From: Heterocephalus glaber
Lineage: Eukaryota > Chordata > Mammalia > Rodentia > Bathyergidae
Assembly (NCBI RefSeq): GCF_000247695.1
Contig: NW_004624795.1
Span: 6,636,261-6,700,260, forward strand
DNA length: 64,000 nt
Direction: 5' to 3'
The notes under the pieces were generated by a model. That model made no database searches. It saw only the letters and a program-made list of their open reading frames with translations, and was not told the DNA's origin. A program made the position numbers and the translations under genes. Shown one piece after another: positions 32,713 through 43,674 of this stretch (position 1 is the first letter of the stretch; every line of letters starts with the position of its first letter).

Positions 32713-32880
32713 CCTCACTGGAGCCACATGGTGCATGCTTGTAGTCCCAGCTACTGGGGAGGATGAGGCAGGAGGACTGCAAGTTCCAGGCCAGCCTGGA
32801 CAATGTTTGGAAACCTTGTTTCAAGGAAAAAAAAAAGTACTGCGGATGTAGCTTCCCATTTCCTGTATCCAATCCCAGCG
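32713..32880 (+). repeat. B1-dID dimeric SINE, decayed ID half
   Basis: B1 half through cttgtttcaagg plus A-run, then a recognisable but diverged ID half (gtactgcggatgtagctt). Confidence 0.75.
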
Positions 32881-33600
32881 AAAATATAAAAGAATACAAA
32901 CAAGAGTGCGCTCACTGAGCAGTGGCCTGGGGGCCTTGAGCAAGGCAGCTTTCCGGAGCCTCAGGGGCTGGATGGAGGAGCAGGAATGTGACAAGTGCTG
33001 CTGCGCTGGGAGAGCAGAGCACGTCTGGCGTGTGTCTCTGGAATGATCACGAAAATGCATGGAAGCTGGAAGTGAAGATCCGGACTGTCCAGGGCGAGGA
33101 GACAGGGCGCAGCCGTGCGCACACCCCCGAGGGAGGACCTGGTGCAGACGGAGTCGGCTTACACACCCTGAGCTCCCAGGCCCGCCCTGGAATGGCCGTG
33201 AACTTGTTTTTCCACGTCATTTGCTCTCAAATGTACTATGGAGCTGGGCGACGTTCCCCGGCGGCTCAGGTCCTTCCTTGTAACAAGCGATTGTGTGTTC
33301 TTTCGAGGTGGCCACGGGGAGGAGGGGGCCTGGGCCCGAGGAGGTGGGGAAAGGCAAACAAACCCTTCTTTAAGTGAGCGTGCGTGTCCTGCAGCCAGGC
33401 CCCCCCAACGCACATGCCATTTCTGGCCCTTGAAGGGGTTAAAGGCCTCCCGGAGTCAAAAACAAGCAGGTGTCCCACCGTGCCAGATACGCTGCCTAAA
33501 CTGCTTCCAGCTTCCCCCCTTCTGCAATAAGTCTGGGCTCAGCCACAGGACAGAGGCGCCGCGGCCCGCCAGTGACAGGCGTCAGGGTAGCTGGCTCCCA
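32881..33600. other. Upstream flank of WFIKKN2
   Basis: About 720 bases of unique sequence up to the predicted promoter. No repeats. Possible proximal regulatory sequence, but no individual site is strong enough to name. Confidence 0.4.
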
Positions 33601-33620
33601 CTCGGGTGGCGCGCCCAGGA

Positions 33621-33627
33621 TATAAAT
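33621..33627 (+). promoter_or_regulatory. WFIKKN2: TATA box, predicted WFIKKN2 promoter
   Basis: tataaat in the context ccaggatataaatccagg lies 257 bases before the start codon. A start site near 33650 would give a ~235-base leader with no upstream ATG before 33884. An inferred promoter with no transcript evidence. Confidence 0.5.
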
Positions 33628-33883
33628 CCAGGCTCGGGGCCCTGCGGTGGCTCGGTCCCCTCACCCCGAGGAGGCCGGGCTGCCTTCTCCAGGCCTTTCT
33701 TTCCTCTGGAGCCGCTCTGCCCAGCAGGCTGCGCTTGGAGGAGCCTTGGCCGCTGCAGCAGCCTTCGAGGGGAGACCTGTGGGTTGGGAGGGCAGGTGTC
33801 GGGCCTGAGGAGGAGAAGGTGCCAGTGGGTCACAGCCCCTGGCGTCCTCTCAGGGGAGGTCTCCGGCCACCACTGACCTGACC

Positions 33884-34081
33884 ATGTGGGCCCTGGGGAT
33901 CCACCCATCCTGGTCCCACAGGGGGCTGCTGCTCCTGCTGCTGCTGCTTGGGGTGGCCCTGACAGGCCTGGCACTGCCACCCATCCGATATTCCCACGCG
34001 GGCATCTGCCCCAACGACATGAACCCCAACCTCTGGGTGGATGCGCAGAGCACCTGCAAGCGGGAGTGCGAGGCGGACCAG
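33884..34081 (+). CDS. WFIKKN2: WFIKKN2 exon 1 (signal peptide and first part of WAP domain)
   Basis: Codes residues 1-66 of the secreted growth-factor antagonist. The ATG has A at -3. Residues ~14-30 are a Leu-rich signal peptide (a run of nine Leu), with cleavage likely before LPPIRYSHAG. Cys42, 58 and 62 begin the WAP four-disulfide core. The exon ends after a whole codon (phase 0) at gaccag, followed by the consensus donor gtgagtgag at 34082. Its partner is exon 2 at 36411, and the two-exon layout matches the human gene. The N-terminal leader differs from other mammals as signal peptides usually do, while sequence from LPPIRYSHAG onward is nearly invariant. Confidence 0.95.
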
Positions 34082-35269
34082 GTGAGTGAGGCCCCAGCGC
34101 CCCAGCTGTGTGACTGGGGCCGGAGCTGGGGTGAGACGCTGTGCCGGTGCCCTCCTCGACGTGGTGGACACAGGCCCTGTGCACCTGAGATGAGCAAGGC
34201 CTGTGCTGTGCACTAGAGCTGACAGGAAAAAGAGCGTGTGGTGGCCGAGTTTATCCAAGACTAGAAGTGCAGGACCCCAGCTTCCTGTTGGCACAGGGTG
34301 GCTCTGAGCCAGCCTCATGCCAGGCACATCGCATGGACTGGCATGGGCCACCTGCTCACAGGTGAGAGAATGGACGCTCAGACCCGTGCCACAGCCAATG
34401 AGGGACAGGAGGGCCAGGGACCTGGATCTGTCTGCCGACGATGCCAAGGTTTCATCCGGCGGCCACCTCCTTGGGGTTTGGCCCCTGACCCAGAGAGCGA
34501 CCAGGCTGAGGAGCAGGGCGGGCGGAGCTGCTCTGACCAGACAGTGCAGGTGTCCTTGGGAGGGAAGGCTGGCATGCCAGCACCAGTCCTCAGCAGGATG
34601 CTGAAGCAGGCAGGGCTGGCTCCACGGCACCATGTCCCTGCTGCTAAGGTGACCCAAGGCCATCCCTGTTCACTCTGTTCTGGGTGTGGCCCGCTCCGAG
34701 GATGGCACAGTGTCCCAGCCATCACAGGGGACACAAGAGACCCTCAGGTCATCCACAGGACAGCACAGGGCTGCTGCAGAGAGTTCGGCTCTGCCTCCAG
34801 TGCCTTGAGGACAATTCTCAGGTCTTGAAGGACAGATGCTGCCGGTGGGCAGCACTGGTGCCAGGGAATTGGAGCGGGAAGGCCAGTGGCTGCCCCCGTG
34901 GGCTGTGGGTCTGTTTGTGGGAAGCCTGTTTCACTGACACAGACTGGCCTGAAAGATGAGGGCAGACTTGAGGAAAATTGGACTCTGGCTGGTGCCATGT
35001 CTCTTGGGGAGAAGGCAGCTGTGTGGGCCAAGGGCACACACGTCGCCTGTGGGCACATCAAGGTCCTGTAAGCAGAATCCTCTAAGGATCCCCAGGGAGC
35101 ATCCTGGCCACAGCAGTGAGGGAGTAGGGTGAGCCTCAGGCTGCCCTCCTCAACCCCATGGGTCCCCTGCCTTAGTCCCCAGCTCGGAGCAGGGCCCATA
35201 CCCGTCTCAAAGCCTCCCCTGGGGTGGCCTCAAAGCTGATGCCAACCAAAAGCTGCAAAACAAAGTCCC

Positions 35270-35600
35270 CATTCTGAGCCCAAAGGGGGAGAACAGTAAA
35301 CAAGTGAGGCAGGCAGCTCCGCACGCCCGGGCGGGGCGATTTTCCCCTTAGCTGATGTGGAATGTCAAAGAGGCTAAATAAAAGTCGGAAGGACAAGAGG
35401 CCGGCCCCACGGTGCGGTGAGCAATTCGCAGAGTTACTACCTGGTAGAGGATTATGAGCTACCCGCCTCCCCAGCGGGCACGGCGTGTTATTGTCGAAAA
35501 CACCACGTGAAATCCGTGTTTGTGTCGGCCCCAGGAGCATACTGCTAATTTTGAAGAATTAAGCTAATGCCTTACGGGGCTCCACAGAAATCAGAGGGGA
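35270..35600. promoter_or_regulatory. Candidate intronic enhancer
   Basis: Repeat-free block with AT-rich cores (ctaaataaaa, gctaattttg, aattaagctaatg) and an E-box-like ccacgtg embedded in GC-rich sequence, unlike the surrounding intron. This rests on sequence texture only. Conservation across mammals was not tested. Confidence 0.35.
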
Positions 35601-36026
35601 TTATGGCCTGGCGAGGCCCGGAGGGAGAACTTGCTGACCTTTGCCACACAAGGGGATGTTTTGCTTGTTGCTTTCTCCCTGAAATGTCCCTCACAGAGCT
35701 GGGCACCGGGGTTTGGTGGGGGACAGGAGTTCCAGCGTGTCCGGCCTGATGGGTCCTGTTGTCACCGGTTTCCCTGAGGGGAGGAGAGGTGTGGGTGACA
35801 ACTGTCCCAGAGGTGACCTCTTCAGGTGATGGAGAAAAGACACAGGGGCAGCCTCTCTCTGCAAGCCTGGATCTCACTGGGCCAAGCACACCATAGGGTT
35901 TCAGAACCCCTTCTGGGAACCTGATGTCCTTTTCTGCCACACCCTGCCTCTGTGGTACGGGTGTCACCCCTCTGTTGCTCCATATTCTAGTCTGTACACT
36001 GGTGCTAAGAAAACATCCCCTCTTAG

Positions 36027-36152
36027 AGCCAGGCGTGGTGGCGCATGCCTGTAACCCTAGCACTCTGGAAGCTGAGGCAGGAGGATCGCTGTGAGTTTGA
36101 GGCCAGCCTGGGCTACATAGCAAGACCCTTTCTCAAAAAACAAAAGCAAAAA
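36027..36152 (+). repeat. B1 SINE in WFIKKN2 intron
   Basis: Non-duplicated, well preserved. ccctcttagag repeats on both sides as the target duplication. Confidence 0.92.
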
Positions 36153-36184
36153 TTCCCTCTTAGAGGTCTGTGTAGCCATACGAC

Positions 36185-36265
36185 CTAAGCAAGTTACTCA
36201 ACCTCTCTGTGGCTCAATATCACCACCTGTAAAATGCTTGTCCCACTTTAAGTGATGACACAGTA
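36185..36265 (+). repeat. MIR fragment in WFIKKN2 intron
   Basis: gcaagttactcaacctctctg ... acctgtaaaatg matches the MIR core region. Confidence 0.7.
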
Positions 36266-36410
36266 GTGGACAGGTGTCAGGGTTCGTAGAAAAGGGTCTT
36301 CTCTGCTTGATATTCAGGTCCCCTCCCTGCCAGCCCAGGGGCGGGGCGGGTTGCTGTTCCTTCCTCGCTCCCCATGTTCAGAGCCCTCTCTCTCCCCACG
36401 GCTCTTTCAG

Positions 36411-37931
36411 GAGTGTGAGTCCTACGAGAAGTGCTGCCCCAACGTGTGCGGGACCCGGAGCTGCGTGGCGGCTCGCTACATGGATGTGCGGGGCAAGAAG
36501 GGCCCGGTGGGCATGCCCAAGGAGGCCACATGCGACCACTTCATGTGCCTGCAGCAGGGCTCGGAGTGCGACATCTGGGATGGGCAGCCCGTGTGCAAGT
36601 GCAAAGAGCGCTGTGAGAAGGAGCCCAGCTTCACCTGCGCCTCCGACGGCCTCACATACTACAACCGCTGCTACATGGACGCCGAGGCCTGCTCCAAAGG
36701 CATCACGCTGGCCGTCGTCACCTGTCGCTACCACTTCACCTGGCCCAATACCAGCCCGCCGCCCCCCGAGACCACAGTGCACCCCACCACGGCCTCCCCA
36801 GAGACCCCCGGGCAGGACCTGGCAGCGCCCGCCCTGATCCACCACCCGGCACACCAGTCGGTGACTGTGGGTGAGACGGTGAGCTTCCTGTGCGACGTGG
36901 CAGGCCGGCCACGGCCTGAGATCACCTGGGAGAAGCAGCTGGAGGACCGGGAGAACGTGATCATGCGGCCCAACCACGTGCGCGGCAACGTGGTGGTCAC
37001 TAACATCGCGCAGCTGGTCATCTACAACGCGCGGCCCCAGGACTCCGGCATCTACACCTGCACGGCCCGCAATGCCGCCGGGGTCCTGCGTGCTGACTTC
37101 CCGCTGTCGGTGGTCAGGGGGGGCCTGGCAGAGACCCCCTCCCAGAGCAGCCCCAACGGCACAGCGTTCCCGGCGGCTGAGTGCCTGAAGCCCCCCGACA
37201 GCGAGGACTGCGGCGAGGAGCAGACCCGCTGGCACTTCGATGCCCAGGCCAACAACTGCCTCACCTTCACCTTTGGCCACTGCCACCGCAACCTGAACCA
37301 CTTCGAGACCTACGAGGCGTGCGTGCTGGCCTGCATGCGAGGGCCTCTGGCCGTGTGCAGCCTCCCAGCCCTGCAGGGGCCCTGCAAGGCCTACTCGCCA
37401 CGCTGGGCCTACAACAGCCAGACGGCCCAGTGCCAGTCCTTCGTGTACGGGGGCTGTGAGGGCAATGGCAACAACTTCGAGACCCGCGAGGCCTGCGAGG
37501 AGTCCTGCCCCTTCCCCCGGGGCAACCAGCACTGTCCAGCCTGCAAGCCGAGGCAGAAGCTCGTGACCAGCTTCTGCCGCAGTGACTTCGTCATCCTGGG
37601 CCGGGTCTCCGAGCTGACGGAGGAGGCCGACACAGGCCGCGCCCTGGTGACCGTGGACGAGGTCCTCAAGGACGAGAAGATGGGCCTCAAGTTCCTTGGC
37701 CGGGAGCCACTGGAGGTCACCATGCTGCAGGTCGACTGGGCCTGCCCGTGCCCCAACGTGACGGTGGGCGAGGCACCGCTCATCATCATGGGGCAGGTGG
37801 AGGGTGGCATGGCCATGCTGCGGCCTGACAGCTTCGTGGGCGTGTCGAGCGCCCGGCGGGTCAGGAAGCTCCGTGAGGTCTTGCACAAGAAGACCTGTGA
37901 CGTCCTCAAGGAGTTCCCAGGCCTGCACTGA
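36411..37931 (+). CDS. WFIKKN2: WFIKKN2 exon 2 (WAP end, follistatin/Kazal, Ig, two Kunitz, NTR)
   Basis: Codes residues 67-572 and the TGA stop. The protein is extracellular. In other mammals it binds mature GDF8/myostatin and GDF11 and their propeptides and blocks signalling. Domains by residue: WAP completed by Cys68, 74, 75, 79 and 84 (eight Cys with exon 1); follistatin/Kazal ~107-171; Ig C2 ~206-301 with Cys227, Trp239, Cys283 and the DxGxYxC motif; Kunitz 1 324-374; Kunitz 2 382-432; netrin-like (NTR) 441-562 with six Cys (441, 444, 455, 511, 513, 562). N-glycosylation sequons lie at Asn179, 315 and 515. Kunitz 2 has Lys392 at P1, fitting trypsin-type inhibition, while Kunitz 1 has Gly334 there. 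Total length of 572 compares with about 576 in human. Acceptor ctctttcag at 36402-36410. The frame is intact with no odd residues. Confidence 0.97.
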   Translation, partial: ECESYEKCCPNVCGTRSCVAARYMDVRGKKGPVGMPKEATCDHFMCLQQGSECDIWDGQPVCKCKERCEKEPSFTCASDGLTYYNRCYMDAEACSKGITLAVVTCRYHFTWPNTSPPPPETTVHPTTASPETPGQDLAAPALIHHPAHQSVTVGETVSFLCDVAGRPRPEITWEKQLEDRENVIMRPNHVRGNVVVTNIAQLVIYNARPQDSGIYTCTARNAAGVLRADFPLSVVRGGLAETPSQSSPNGTAFPAAECLKPPDSEDCGEEQTRWHFDAQANNCLTFTFGHCHRNLNHFETYEACVLACMRGPLAVCSLPALQGPCKAYSPRWAYNSQTAQCQSFVYGGCEGNGNNFETREACEESCPFPRGNQHCPACKPRQKLVTSFCRSDFVILGRVSELTEEADTGRALVTVDEVLKDEKMGLKFLGREPLEVTMLQVDWACPCPNVTVGEAPLIIMGQVEGGMAMLRPDSFVGVSSARRVRKLREVLHKKTCDVLKEFPGLH

Positions 37932-39010
37932 AGCCACCACCCGCCCAGCCCTCCTCAGCTTCCCACCCCTTGGCCTGGCCCCTCAGGCCACAAACCGGGC
38001 AAGATCAGAGGAGACAGTCACAGGCCACGGGCCCGCCAGTCCACGGGGCAGGGGAAAGCCACCGAAGGGGGTGCTGAGAGCCATCTCTAGTCTTTGGGGT
38101 CAGTAAGGGGTCCGTGTTTCTTTCTTAGCTGAGGGGGACAAAGGAGAAGTCACTAGACACCTGAGGGTTATTCCTGATGACCAGGCCATCAATTCCCCGG
38201 CTCCCCAGCCTGGGCTCAAGAGCGGCTGGCAGGTAGCTAGTTGAGAGACTTGGCTTGCAGAGGGGACACAGGGGTTACACGTGCCCCACAAACCTCCCAG
38301 CCACCACGAGCAGGGCCCACCGTGTGGAGGGTCGTGGGCAGTGGGAAGCTAGAGGCACCATCAACCTGGCACACGAGCGGAGGCGGCGGACGTCTGTGAA
38401 CGCTCGCTGGGTGCCCGGGAGGACACCAGAAAGCTGTCACGGCCCGGTGCCTCACGCCCACCCGCACAGCCCTGACCCCCGGGCCCCCGCAGACCCGTGC
38501 TGGCACTGCCTGCTGCCAAGCGTTTCCGCCTGGTGGGGCATGGGCTTGCGTAGTAAGGCCGAGGCCGACAGAGGCCCAGGATCCGAATCGGTGCCAGAGG
38601 GGCGAAGGGAGGAAGGGCCGGCCAGGAGGAGGTAATGGAGGAGTCAGCGGCGAGGTGGCTGGGAAGGAGAGGAATGCTGCTCGCTGTCCCCCTCTGGTGG
38701 CCGCCGAGGCGCCCGCAGGGACCTGGCTGGAGAGTAGGAGGAGCCCCGCGGGCTGGGAAGGGGCGAACAGCCCCCGGTGCCTCCTTTTGTGCGTTTCCGG
38801 ACCCCTGCGTGGGCCCCGCTGCCCTACCCCTCGACAGAGGACCTGGGAACCCCGCTGTCAGCTCTGTATCTGCCCCCCAGCTCCCTCCTCTGCCCGTTCC
38901 CAGTCCAGCCCCCCAGAGCTCAGGAAGGCCGTGGCGGGGCGTCCCCATGTCCCCAGGCTTCCTCAGTGTAGGGAGGAAGCTGCTAATTAAAAGCTCATAG
39001 CATCAACTGC
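37932..39010 (+). other. WFIKKN2: WFIKKN2 3' UTR (predicted)
   Basis: Sequence after the stop has no repeats and reaches an ATTAAA signal at 38986-38991, with a T/G-rich stretch afterwards (gctcctccggtgattcattgggg). Transcript end is predicted near 39010. There could be an earlier or later site. Confidence 0.45.
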
Positions 39011-39517
39011 TCCTCCGGTGATTCATTGGGGCTGAAGTGGGGCGAGGGAGGAGTAGTGTTGGTGTCATTCGCTCAGGTGACCTTTCAGGAAAGTCTGGCC
39101 AATGGGACTGAATATGCCCCCCCCGCCCCCCTCATCCTGCGGATGTCCCACCCCCTGAGCCATTGAGCCAGGGAGGGTGAGGCTGAAATCCAGGTCACCT
39201 CAGGGTCCCTCTGCATGAGGACCCTGTCCCCGCAGCCACTGATAGCGTCCTGTGCCCTGTTCAGAGGCATGAGAAGGGAGACGGAGTGGGCAGGCAGAGC
39301 ACCTGGCAGCTGTGACTCCAGGGTGCGCCCGGCCCAGCTGTGACTTGCAGGGCATGGAGACAGCCGTCCAGAGTGTGGCAGCAGTGCCTTTGGCCTCTCG
39401 GGGTCATTCGGTGCCCAGCCCTGGAATGGTGTCTGCCACACTCACACCTCCTGTGTCCCTCACAAGGGACACCTCTGCCTAGGTCCCCTGGGGCACTGCC
39501 CAAAGGAGCAGGCAAGG
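39011..39517. other. Intergenic sequence, nothing recognised
   Basis: About 500 bases, with a C-rich run at 39115-39130. Confidence 0.45.
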
Positions 39518-39588
39518 AGCTGGGCGTGGTGGCCTGTGCCTGTCATCCCAGCACTCGGGAGGCTGAAGCAGGAGGCCCACTGCAAGAT
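39518..39588 (+). repeat. B1 fragment, 3'-truncated
   Basis: gagctgggcgtggtggcct through caggaggcccactgc. It breaks off into a (TTTG)n run. Confidence 0.8.
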
Positions 39589-41505
39589 TTTTGTTTGTTT
39601 TGTTTCGTTTTTTGAGAAGCGTCTCTGTGGGTCTAGGTCTCACCTGTAAAGCACTTTACAGAGACTTAGGAACCCCGGGAAACACAGCTTGGCCCTGAGT
39701 GGCTGCCTGTAGCAGCCCCAATGCCTGATGCCTCCCTGTCCTCCTGGCCTCGGGTTGATTTGGGGCTCAGAAAATATGGGCACCTAGGGTACAAGTGGCT
39801 GAGAACCAATCATCATTTCTGGCATTTAGTTTTCCTTTCTTGAACCCACGCTTAGTCTTTCCTGTGTCACCCTAGGCTGAACAGGTGCCACTTCAGGGGC
39901 TGGCAGCAGGAGCCTCCCTCAGTCTGGGGCATCCGGCTCCAGCCTGGCCCAGGACACAGCAAGCCCAAGGCCTCTTCACCAAGGCCAAGGCCCACAGCCT
40001 CCCTGTCCACCCGTGACACGAGGTCCCTCCTCTTCTTGTGTCCCCTGGGTCCTGCCGCCCCTCCGGTCCTTCTCCTGGGCTCACCTCTCCCCACCCGGCC
40101 TATTCCAGCCTCACTGTCTCCAGCCAGTCAAGGCCTCTGGGCTGGGCGGCTGGACCTCTCCACCCTCGCCCTCCCCTGGTCCCCAGCCTCCTGGGACACT
40201 TGGCTCCATCGTCCGGCCAGCTGTTTCAGAGTCTGATATCACCCCCTAGACAGTGGGGCCAGACAGCAGGAACCAGAGGGACCTGGCCAGGGAAAGGACA
40301 GCAATTCACAGCCTGTGGCAGTGTCCTCCGTCCGCCTGTCCCCTTACAGTACATCCCAGGTGCTGCGTGACAGACACTGGATGCCATCCCTGTGGCAACT
40401 GCAGGAGGCACAAAGCTACTTTGTAGGTGGGACACCTAAGGCTAGGGGCAAGGGACAGGCCAGGGCCACAGCTTCTAAGGAGCAGAGCAAAGACTCCTAA
40501 TGCCCCTGCTGTGCTGTTTGGCTCAGTGTGACACACACACACATGCATCCACACCTGCTCCAGGCTGGGCAGCATGGAGCCGCATCAGGCGGGGACCTAG
40601 ATACCCGCAGTCAGCTGACAGTGCACCCCAACCCCGGGGCTGTTTACTCCTGGCCACGTGACCCATATTTCTGTCAGGCGCATGCGCGCACAGCCTCAGC
40701 CTAGATTCCTGAGCGAGATATCAGGCTGCTGCATGCTCATCTCTGAGCTTCGGCTCCTTGGGGAAACCTCCGCGGCCCAGGCCTTGGGGCCTCTTTTCCA
40801 CATCTCCCCTCGAGCTCGCTGTGATCCAGATCCCAACAGTTGCCGAGGAGGGGTTTGCGGGCTGTGGGAGGTTGGACCGCGTGGGTGGACAGCGGGCCCG
40901 GCGGGGTTCTCCGGGGCTCCACTGCCTTTCCAGCCCCACCTCCTGGCTCCTCCTCCTCTGCCTCCCCTGCCCAGGGGAGCGTGTGATTAATGCGGCTTTG
41001 ACGGTGGCAGGGCTCTGGCTCAGGCCCTATTCTGGGCTGTGCCCTCATTCTGGAATGCGCCCTGAGGTCACTCGCATCTGGGCTGTGTCAAGGGAAGGAA
41101 GGGCAAGCCCAAAGCTGGCACAGAGCGGAGGGGAGGGCAGCCGGGTGGACAGGGCTCCTGCCCGCCCTCCTGCCTGCCTCCCCCGGGGACATTCACACTT
41201 CTCCGGTCGAGGTCAGGCGGGAGTCTCTGTGTTCAGGTCCCAGATTCACCCGGGACCTACAACCCTGGCTCCAGGACATTGGCCATGCTAGGCCCACACG
41301 GCGGCAGGGGCAGGGCCCAGCCCAGGCGTTCCTGGAGTCTCAGAAAGGAGGAGGTGGGCACTTGGGTGTCGTCTGCCCTTTCCAGGTGTTCGAGGACTGC
41401 CAGGGCCCTGCTGAGATGGTGACAGACCCATCTGATTGCTGTCTGATTGCGCGCGGGGCACCTCCAGGATGTTCTCCAGTCTAATCCTCATGGCTTTCTT
41501 TTTCT
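39589..41505. other. GC-rich intergenic sequence, nothing recognised
   Basis: About 1.9 kb between WFIKKN2 and the next SINE cluster. Overlapping frames (for example 177 codons at 40758-41291) lack domains. A short (AC)n run lies near 40530. Confidence 0.45.
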
Positions 41506-41865
41506 TTGCAGTACAGGGGCTGGAACCCAGGGCTCACACATGCTAGCCCAGTGTTGTACCACTAAGCTACAGCCCCAGATCTTTTTAAATTTTATTTTGA
41601 AGCAGGATCAGTTTGGCCTTGAATTTGCAATTCTCCTGTCTCAGCCTCCAGAGTAGCTGGGATTACAGGTGTGTGCCACCACACTCAGCTTTCATGACTT
41701 TTTTTTAGTACCAGGAATCAAACTCAGGACCTCGTGCCTCAGGCAGACACTGCCCCTGAGCTACAGCCCCTGGCCCAAGGGGCCCCCCCCTTTTTTTTTT
41801 TGGTGCTGGGAATGGAACTCAGGACCTTGCCTTGCAAGGCAGGTGCCAATCTCTGACCCAGGGCC
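41506..41865 (-). repeat. B1-dID dimer and two ID SINEs
   Basis: B1-dID at 41506-41690, an older ID at 41700-41776, and another diverged ID at 41785-41865 (ggtgctgggaatggaactc), all reverse-oriented. Confidence 0.8.
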
Positions 41866-42011
41866 CTTGTAAACTGGATACTATTCTGCCATTTCACCAT
41901 TGAGTAGATCCCGCCCTAAATTACAGCCTTCAGGTAAGCCAAGACAATAGGTGCTTTGTGCACTAGTGTGAGATATGGCCATCCAGGGTGTTCAAGAAGT
42001 ATTTGTGGAAG

Positions 42012-42098
42012 GGCCAGGGGTTTAGCTCAGTGGTTCCGCCACCTCCTTCACAAGCTAAAGGTCCTGAGTTCGATCCCCAATAGAGGAAAAAAAAAAGG
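42012..42098 (+). repeat. ID SINE
   Basis: gggccaggggtttagctcag to gatccccaatag plus A10. agtatttgt/ggtatttgt flanks it. Confidence 0.88.
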
Positions 42099-42182
42099 TA
42101 TTTGTTGAATGAATGAACGATGCAAGCCATACACATTTCGTGGAGGAAGAAATCCCATCTTCAGTATTATCCACCATAGCCC

Positions 42183-42373
42183 CCCCTTTTTTTTCTGCCA
42201 CCGGGGGTCAAACTCAGGACCTTCCACTTGCAAGGCAGATGACCTCCACTTTTGTTGAGAACTGTCATCCCAGTACTCAGGAGGAGTACTCACTGAGGCA
42301 GGAGGATCGCTGTGAGTTCCAGGCCAGCCTGGGCTATACAGCAAGACCCTGACTCAGTACATAAATAAATAAA
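42183..42373. repeat. Reverse ID fragment next to a plus-strand B1 fragment
   Basis: 42183-42245 is a reverse ID lacking its 5' part. 42262-42373 is a 5'-truncated B1 with an (AAAT)n tail. Confidence 0.8.
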
Positions 42374-42449
42374 TCCTTCCATCATCACAGAAACATCTGT
42401 CATACAGTCATGTTACCAAGTATTCTTTATTTATTTTACTTAAAAAAAA

Positions 42450-42533
42450 TATTTTTTTTGTGGTACCAGGGATCGAACTCAGGACCTTATGCTTGCAAGG
42501 CAGGCTCGGTGGCACTATGCTAAATCCCCGGCC
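42450..42533 (-). repeat. ID SINE
   Basis: ggtaccagggatcgaactc through ctaaatccccggccc. agtattctt occurs on both sides of the T-rich tail plus body. Confidence 0.9.
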
Positions 42534-43261
42534 CTGCACAGTATTCTTGTTCTCTTTGGCAGAGGGCTCGTGCCAGGTCAGGGACCATCTCTAGTGGCCT
42601 TCACCTCAGCTCCTGCCCTGCCAAGGACTCCAGGGACTTCCTGTTTTTAGTGACTTGCTGGCGTCTCTCCTGTGGCCCTATTGCCACCAGAACTGTGGGC
42701 TCTTTCACTACAGCCATTGTCGCCAGCCCCGATCCCAGTCTCAAAATCCCCCATCTTTTCTCCCAGAGGCTACACAGGCCTTCAAGGAGAGCTCTTGATG
42801 GTCTTCCTCAGCTTCCCAGAGTTCCTGAAAAGATAGACAAATGAATCCGTGCCCACATACACGTGCACACATGCACACACGCACCGGGGCTGGTGGCCCA
42901 GCAAGCAGAGAACAGTGTTGGCTACAGATGGGGACTGTGGGGACCTCCTGGTGGCTCGAAGAGCTTCCTCCTCCCTTCATTCCCAGCCCCAGGTCTGAGC
43001 CTCCTTGGACCAAGGGCCCCCCCCCATACACCAAGGGGGTGGCAGAATAAGGGGGGACCTCCTCCTTGGCCCTAGGGTTGCTGACAACGGAGAGGATGAT
43101 CCCATGCTCATTACAACCGGTAATTTCGTGCTGTGACCTAACAGGAGGAGAAGGCAGTATATAGAAATGAGACACAGACGGCAGCCCTAGGACTCGAGCA
43201 CCTGTCACCAATTAGCTACCAGGTGGTAGAGCTGGTAATTTCCCTTCATGTGTGAGTACGT
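42534..43261. other. Unique intergenic sequence
   Basis: About 730 bases with a CA-rich patch near 42857-42885. No supported gene. Confidence 0.45.
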
Positions 43262-43450
43262 ATGGTACTAAGGATTGGACTCACGGCTCCACACTGAGCT
43301 ACATCCCCAGCCATTTTTACTTTTTTTACAATTTTGAGACAGAGTCTTCCAAAATTATTAAAGTTGCCCAGGCTGGCCTCAAACTTGGGTTCTTCCTGCC
43401 TCAGCCTCCCAGAGTTCTGGGATTTCAGTTGTGTCCCACCATGCTCTGCT
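43262..43450 (-). repeat. B1-dID dimeric SINE
   Basis: Reverse: ID half 43262-43315 (tggtactaaggattggactc), B1 half 43335-43450. Confidence 0.82.
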
Positions 43451-43469
43451 GATAATCTCCATTTTAAGA

Positions 43470-43650
43470 GCTAACAGCACTTAATACACGCTTGACATGC
43501 ATTGTCTCATTAAATATTTACAAGCCTGTGAAGTGTGTTTAATATTTTCCTCATTTCAGACAAGAGGAAACAGGCTTGGGGGGAGGGGTGGGATAATTTG
43601 CCCGAGGTCCCAGCCGAGCCGGAAACAAACCTAGGTGGGGCTCTTAACCA
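43470..43650 (-). repeat. MIR element
   Basis: Reverse complement of the MIR core (tcatttcagacaagaggaaa, then the gcccgaggtcccagcc region). One of the longer MIR copies here. Confidence 0.65.
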
Positions 43651-43674
43651 CGGGGAGAATATCTACCACCACAA

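Larger units (their letters stand above)
34082..36410 (+). other. WFIKKN2: WFIKKN2 intron 1
   Basis: GT-AG intron of 2329 bases with donor gtgagtgag and acceptor ctctttcag. It contains a B1 SINE (36027-36152), a MIR fragment (about 36185-36265) and a repeat-free candidate enhancer block (35270-35600). The rest is unique GC-rich sequence in which I see no exon. Confidence 0.9.

Noticed and set aside
36378..37940. 520-codon open frame on the minus strand
   Set aside because: It is antisense to WFIKKN2 exon 2. The GC-rich codon pattern of the real gene leaves few stops on the other strand, and the product has no domain.
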